This document shows positions 32,401 through 36,550 of a DNA stretch of 36,550 nucleotides, piece after piece. Within the stretch, counting starts at the first letter, position 1. Every line of letters begins with the position of its first letter. The position numbers and the translations under genes are program-made. The notes beneath the pieces were generated by a model. The model did not search any database. It was not told the DNA's origin and saw only the letters and a program-made list of their open reading frames with translations. This DNA comes from JAQVUB01 sp033809415. GTDB lineage: Bacteria > Verrucomicrobiota > Lentisphaeria > Oligosphaerales > Oligosphaeraceae. The stretch covers positions 1 through 36,550 of the forward strand of contig JAPXLT010000009.1 of the NCBI GenBank assembly GCA_033809415.1, in the 5' to 3' direction.

Positions 32401-33219
32401 TTATTTATAGCAGTCATAGTAGTAGTTGAAAACTTCATTGGCACGACTGTTTTCGGTACGAATCCGCGGTTTTCCCTGAAGCAACGCTTTATTGGTCTCG
32501 TGTGATGCATGACCATCTGCCCAGGATATACTCATTACGGTGTATTTCTTGTGTCGTCCTTCGATCTTATTCACATTACTATACACCGAGTAACACAGCG
32601 CAGCTTGACCTGCGTTGTCAGAGAAATGATCGCTGCTTTCTCCAATGAGCAGCAATTCGCTGAGATTCTTGAGCGTGGATAATTGATTGGAGCGTTTGAG
32701 GTATCCGGGATTTTTGTAATACGGTGCGTATCCAGGACCGCAGCCAAAGTTGTAGCCGTATCCACCGGCACTGGCGGAACTTGATTTGTTATAATCCTGC
32801 ATATTCGCTATTACCGATGCCTCGAGATTCATCTTCTCCAGATGCCAGGATGGGCAGCGAAAAGCCCCGTTCGACACTTGTCTTCGCAGATTGGTAGTGT
32901 AGACATCCTTGCCATGATCCACAGACAGAAACGGCTGTATCTGCAGTTTCCAGCTGGCCATACCTTGTCCGTTGGCATTGGACATCGGCAGATAGTCGTT
33001 ACTGGCGTCCGTATATTGAAGCACAGCGATCCCAAGCTGCTTCATGTTTCCCAGGCATTTGACCAGTCTTGCCTGTTCCATCGCAGTTTGAAGCGCGGGC
33101 AGAAGCATCGCCGCAAGAATTGCTATTATAGCAATGACTACCAGCAGCTCGATCAGCGTAAAGCACTGCTTTCGCGGCAATGGTGAATGATGCGAAATGG
33201 ACGATGAAAAGAATTTCAT
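32401..33219 (-). CDS. Prepilin-type pseudopilin-like protein, third copy (divergent)
   Basis: 272 residues. The prepilin motif [20 protein letters not shown] starts at about residue 19 after a longer lead ([18 protein letters not shown]). The F at +1 and E at +5 are present, with C in place of the usual G at -1. The remainder is unrelated by eye to the other two copies beyond the general fold: [48 protein letters not shown] and a WADGHASH end. In this one the spacing from H to DG is longer ([14 protein letters not shown], 11 residues between) than in the H-X9-DG signature. ATG 33219 has AAAGGGA on the complement. The gene lies 262 bases downstream of the glycosidase gene on the same strand and may be co-expressed with it. 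Confidence 0.9.
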   Translation of the reverse strand: MKFFSSSISHHSPLPRKQCFTLIELLVVIAIIAILAAMLLPALQTAMEQARLVKCLGNMKQLGIAVLQYTDASNDYLPMSNANGQGMASWKLQIQPFLSVDHGKDVYTTNLRRQVSNGAFRCPSWHLEKMNLEASVIANMQDYNKSSSASAGGYGYNFGCGPGYAPYYKNPGYLKRSNQLSTLKNLSELLLIGESSDHFSDNAGQAALCYSVYSNVNKIEGRHKKYTVMSISWADGHASHETNKALLQGKPRIRTENSRANEVFNYYYDCYK

Positions 33220-33481
33220 GATTTGTTCCCTTTCTGTTTCTGTGTTTTTACATATTTTTAGTTATGCAACTAAGGTCTTTCTGTTTTTCAGGTTTGTTTC
33301 TTGAACGGCCTCCGCGAATCGGGGACTTTTCGCGAGTTTTGTTGCCTGTTTTGACACTGTTCCGAAGAAATAATTGGAATTTTTTCGGATGAAAATCCGG
33401 GGTCAAAACAGATAAAAATCCCAGCTTGCATGCTATCATCCATTCTATGGCATATTCCAGCCCTCCTAACGCCATCTCGCC

Positions 33482-36229
33482 TCATTTTTCATTGCCCAGT
33501 TTCAGGATCAGCAAATCGGCTATCTTCATATCCACTTCCGCTTTTTGTCCGTTTATACGGACTTGTTGTCCGGTGATGACTCGTTCCACAGTGACGCTGT
33601 GGGGCAGCGTAATGACTTTTTTACCGTCGGTCAGCGCGGAAACGTAGAGCAAACCGGCATTGCAACCGCAGAAATCATCGGATTCCAGATAGGGGGTCAG
33701 CCCTGCTTCAATACCGAAATTCCGGCATAGCTGCGGCGTCAGACCGCAGGGTGCGCCGATATAGACCTCCGTGTGTTCTTTGTAACGCTTCACCGCCATA
33801 CCGGGCAGGCCGCTGCCGTTATAACGTGCCAGAATTTTCGCATTCTTATCTACGACCTCATAGGAAACGCCGCGATTGACGGTAGGTATCCGTGAGGTCG
33901 GGATCAGAAAACCTTGCACATTCTTCAGCAGGGGATCGATGGAACTGTTTTCTGCAACCAGCGTCAGATTGTCCGCCTGTTTCAACTGGCGAAGCTGGAA
34001 TCCGGTCGTCTGCCCGATGTTCTTATCGCCATTCGTCGTGAACATGCCCGGAGCCCAGTGCCAGACGATCATCCGGCGGTCGCGTCCGTACTGCTTCCGT
34101 ATCTGCTCCGCCTTCTCCGGCGTCATCTCGCCAGCATTGAGGAAGATCATCACTTTGGGCGCGGAAAAATCCTTTGTCTTATGCCCGAACAATTCGTCAA
34201 GCAGATAATATTTATAGGGAATCCCGGTGCGATACAGTGCGTATGCTGGATTTTCCACCGCCGAATAGACGGTCAGCCGGTCGAGTCCGAGACTTTGATA
34301 ATGCCAGAGGTTTTCCGATGAGAAGACCCCGATATGTTGATTGTTCTGCGGCAGGATCGTCCGCGCTTTCAGCAGGTCGCAGGCTTTTTCCCATGCGGCG
34401 ACGGCACCGGGGCTGTTGAACCAGCCGCCATCCATATCGAAAGCATGGAAGGTACCGCCTTTTTCAATCGCAGATGCGGCAAAGCGCTGGACGTCAATGG
34501 TAAAGCGTTCTATCGGATTGTGCGAGCGCCAGAAATGCGACCCCCAGCGTCCGTAGTGCGGCAGTTCCCCGTTGCGCAGGTCCATTTCAGTGATCATCAG
34601 TTTATTGTGCAGCAGAAGCGAACCATCGTAGCCGCCCTGATGAACCGGCGCGTAAGCGTTGCGGTGATAACTCGGCACGTGTATGAAAAGGTCCACGTTC
34701 GGATCGTCGATCATATAGTTCAGGGAAAGCAGACTGAACTGTGGGAAACCGCGCAGTCCGGAGGCGCGGTGATAGCTTCCCACCAGCCAACGTCCCTCAC
34801 TTCCCCGTTTCGCCGCGCCACACCATATAGAGTGACGCTGCGCGTGTCCCCAACCCAGAAATTCGCAGAAATCATGGACAGCGGAATTTTCCCGGTACAG
34901 CGTGTGAAATGCGATATTATCCAGCCACCATTCCGAACGAAGCGGCGCTCGGGCAGTATCAAAGGTCACTGCCGGCTGTTGCCACGCCTGGCGCAGTTCA
35001 GCTTCGGAATTGTGGTATTTTTGCCGGAGAAACTCCCGGAACAACTCCAACGCCGCAGGGGAATGATCCATCAGCATACCAGTATTGTCCCACAGGTCAA
35101 ACCATTGTCCGTCTCTGCCGCCGTTGATATAGACCATAGCCACGGCTTTCCCTTCCGGCGCTGCGGCGATGAGGGCGCAGACGTCCTCGATTGCCTTCGC
35201 TGCTTCCAGTCGGAAGTGTCGGGAATAATCGCTCACCTTCGAGTAGCCGCCATCTTTGTCGTCGGGTAGTTCAACGATGTCTTTGCTCCAGGAACGGATT
35301 TTGCTATGGTAAAAGACGTTATAACGCCCTTCGTCATCCGTGCAAATCTCTTGCGGATGCGCCTCGGCATAACCGCGATACTGCGTAACCATGAACCGCA
35401 GCAGAATCCGAGCTGCTGGTGCCTGTTTCAGGATGGATCGGATGTCCCGGATGATCGGCGAAATGTCGTATTGGCCGGAGCCGCGCCAGATGTCTCCAGT
35501 TCCGCAGGGACGGGTCACGCCCAGCGAGAAGGAAACCCCAAAAAGATTCATCCCCGCTTTCTGATAGGCATAAACCATATTGAAATTCGAATTGTCACGA
35601 TCCTTGTAATAAGATGTGTAATAGATTGAGGGAACGATCTCCTTGCCGTTGAGGTAGATTCCGTTATATTGTCCACACCGGCGGATTTCCGCCTGGACCG
35701 GGGACATTTCCGCCAGCATTTCATCCAGCTGACGGTCATCGAGGACGGGGGGATCGTTGAATTGCTTATAGACGACCGGCGGACGGCGTTCCTTCTCTTC
35801 GGAAAGTGTAAAATCGCACCGGCAGAGTTCGACTTCTCCGCAGTTCCCGTAAAATTGCATGTAAAGTGCCGCTTTTTCCGCTTGGGGTGGAATCGGGATG
35901 TATTCTTGACCATCCACGATTTCCGGTTGATCCAGCCGAGGCAGCAGTTCGCTGAATTTTGCTTCCAGGATGTTTTTTCCGGAAGTGTTCAAAAATCGGA
36001 TGACCGGTGCAAAGTTGAATCCGCTCGGATAGCTTTTTAAACGGAAGCTACAATCAACGATTAGATATTTATGCCCGGCAAGTCCATTCTTGGTGGCAAA
36101 AAAATCCGTGTTGGAGTCCAGTGTTTCCCCGGAATGAACAAATGTCTGCGGGACAGCAGTTGTCTCTGCGTACAGGCGCATCCCCAGCGCACAGACCAAC
36201 ACAGCAGCTAAAAAATGATGAATTTTCAT
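33482..36229 (-). CDS. Secreted glycoside hydrolase, clan GH-A / beta-galactosidase-like
   Basis: 915 residues. A signal peptide spans 1-21 (AAVLVCALGMRLYA-E). A beta-rich N-terminal domain runs to about 190. A TIM-barrel domain follows at about 195-640: IVPSIYYTSYYKD, VYAYQKAGMNLFGVSFSL, RILLRFMVTQ, AMVYINGGRDGQWFD and KLMITEMDLRNGEL, with E548 as candidate nucleophile at the GH42-like position. A second domain of Rossmann-like beta-galactosidase trimerisation type is suggested by KVMIFLNAGEMTPEKAEQIR (about 660-690), and a short C-terminal beta domain ends the protein. The exact family and substrate are not assigned. Start ATG 36229 gives a clean signal peptide; its ribosome site is weak (AGAAG). 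It is the last gene on the minus strand, just upstream of the third pseudopilin in transcription order. Confidence 0.8.
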   Translation of the reverse strand: MKIHHFLAAVLVCALGMRLYAETTAVPQTFVHSGETLDSNTDFFATKNGLAGHKYLIVDCSFRLKSYPSGFNFAPVIRFLNTSGKNILEAKFSELLPRLDQPEIVDGQEYIPIPPQAEKAALYMQFYGNCGEVELCRCDFTLSEEKERRPPVVYKQFNDPPVLDDRQLDEMLAEMSPVQAEIRRCGQYNGIYLNGKEIVPSIYYTSYYKDRDNSNFNMVYAYQKAGMNLFGVSFSLGVTRPCGTGDIWRGSGQYDISPIIRDIRSILKQAPAARILLRFMVTQYRGYAEAHPQEICTDDEGRYNVFYHSKIRSWSKDIVELPDDKDGGYSKVSDYSRHFRLEAAKAIEDVCALIAAAPEGKAVAMVYINGGRDGQWFDLWDNTGMLMDHSPAALELFREFLRQKYHNSEAELRQAWQQPAVTFDTARAPLRSEWWLDNIAFHTLYRENSAVHDFCEFLGWGHAQRHSIWCGAAKRGSEGRWLVGSYHRASGLRGFPQFSLLSLNYMIDDPNVDLFIHVPSYHRNAYAPVHQGGYDGSLLLHNKLMITEMDLRNGELPHYGRWGSHFWRSHNPIERFTIDVQRFAASAIEKGGTFHAFDMDGGWFNSPGAVAAWEKACDLLKARTILPQNNQHIGVFSSENLWHYQSLGLDRLTVYSAVENPAYALYRTGIPYKYYLLDELFGHKTKDFSAPKVMIFLNAGEMTPEKAEQIRKQYGRDRRMIVWHWAPGMFTTNGDKNIGQTTGFQLRQLKQADNLTLVAENSSIDPLLKNVQGFLIPTSRIPTVNRGVSYEVVDKNAKILARYNGSGLPGMAVKRYKEHTEVYIGAPCGLTPQLCRNFGIEAGLTPYLESDDFCGCNAGLLYVSALTDGKKVITLPHSVTVERVITGQQVRINGQKAEVDMKIADLLILKLGNEK

Positions 36230-36275
36230 TTATCTTCTGTCCAGGGACATGCCTCTCTGTTTGTTCTTTGTACTA

Positions 36276-36550
36276 TCTTCAAACTTCTTGTTTTTTCAGA
36301 AAGATTTTTCAGAAAAGAAAGCTCCAAGTCATTGGCATACAGCCCTTTTAAGGTACCGCCAATTCCTGTCTTTTTTCTCCGACTGATCCGACCGATCCGA
36401 CCGATCTACTTGATCCGTCCGATCCGTCCGATCCGACAGATCAGTCGGAGAAACCAATAGACCAGATCACAAACTCGCGTGCCATTTCATCAGTCAGAGC
36501 CACAACCCTAAAAAAATTTCGTGCCTTTTCGTGTGGTTCGTTGTTAAAAA
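36276..36550 (-). repeat. Reverse repeat block: hairpin element 3' part, GGATCGGWC tandem, TAACCACGAA module
   Basis: Read on the minus strand it contains the reverse TAACCACGAA module (36480-36550, cut by the window end), the GGATCGGWC tandem with its unique tail (36325-36446, inverted copy of 9083-9204), and the 3' end of the hairpin element (about 36276-36315), which stops about 45 bases before the start of the glycosidase gene. Confidence 0.85.

Noticed and set aside
34334..35269. 311-residue plus-strand open frame opposite the glycosidase gene
   Set aside because: It is the complement of a well-supported secreted glycosidase with a signal peptide, and it shows no domain of its own.
1..36550. 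tRNA or rRNA genes
   Set aside because: No cloverleaf with a TTC-type T-loop or rRNA motif was noticed in the gaps, though I could not run a search.

Overview
The window looks like a chromosomal stretch from a Lentisphaerota/Victivallis-like (PVC-group) bacterium. This is inferred from gene content, not from a marker gene. It has three type IV pseudopilin-like proteins (two with the H-X9-DG signature), very large secreted CBM9/TIM-barrel proteins, DUF4838 and GH89-like proteins, Gfo/Idh/MocA and FAD oxidoreductases of the carbohydrate type, and intergenic regions packed with modular repeats. No rRNA, tRNA, CRISPR array or transposase gene was seen.

Layout. 1-7.2 kb is housekeeping-like, all on the + strand: the last two subunits of an energy-converting-hydrogenase-related complex (a NuoC/NuoD-like large subunit without nickel-ligand cysteines, then a 2x[4Fe-4S] + NuoB-like protein), glutamate 5-kinase, a U32 peptidase-family/RlhA-like protein and a short sugar-phosphate transferase. 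A minus-strand FAD oxidoreductase follows (7.4-8.8 kb). 9.2-11.9 kb is a restriction-modification cassette flanked by about 95-bp direct repeats. The HTH-fused C5 methyltransferase is intact, but its endonuclease gene carries an in-frame amber codon.

12.0-21.4 kb and 21.7-32.2 kb are two related carbohydrate loci. Each has a minus-strand regulator (AraC type in the first, GntR/LacI type in the second), then on the + strand an H-X9-DG pseudopilin, a small secreted beta-rich protein of unknown family, and a roughly 1000-residue CBM9/TIM-barrel protein. The first locus continues with a DUF4838 protein and a lipoprotein TIM barrel; the second with a minus-strand Gfo/Idh/MocA oxidoreductase and a GH89-like protein. 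The block is therefore duplicated, with different regulators and different downstream enzymes. A third pseudopilin and a secreted GH-A type glycosidase on the minus strand close the window (32.4-36.2 kb).

Almost every gap holds pieces of a mosaic of interspersed repeats. One module begins with a T-run plus TAACCACGAA and usually lies just after a stop codon in the sense direction. A second, roughly 200-bp element carries a perfect GC hairpin, and its 3' part sits shortly before several gene starts. A MITE-like element of about 190 bp with terminal inverted repeats abuts two Shine-Dalgarno sequences. There are also minisatellites with 7-, 9- and 11-bp units. This mosaic, and the duplicated pseudopilin/small protein/CBM9 cassette, are the most interesting parts of the window.
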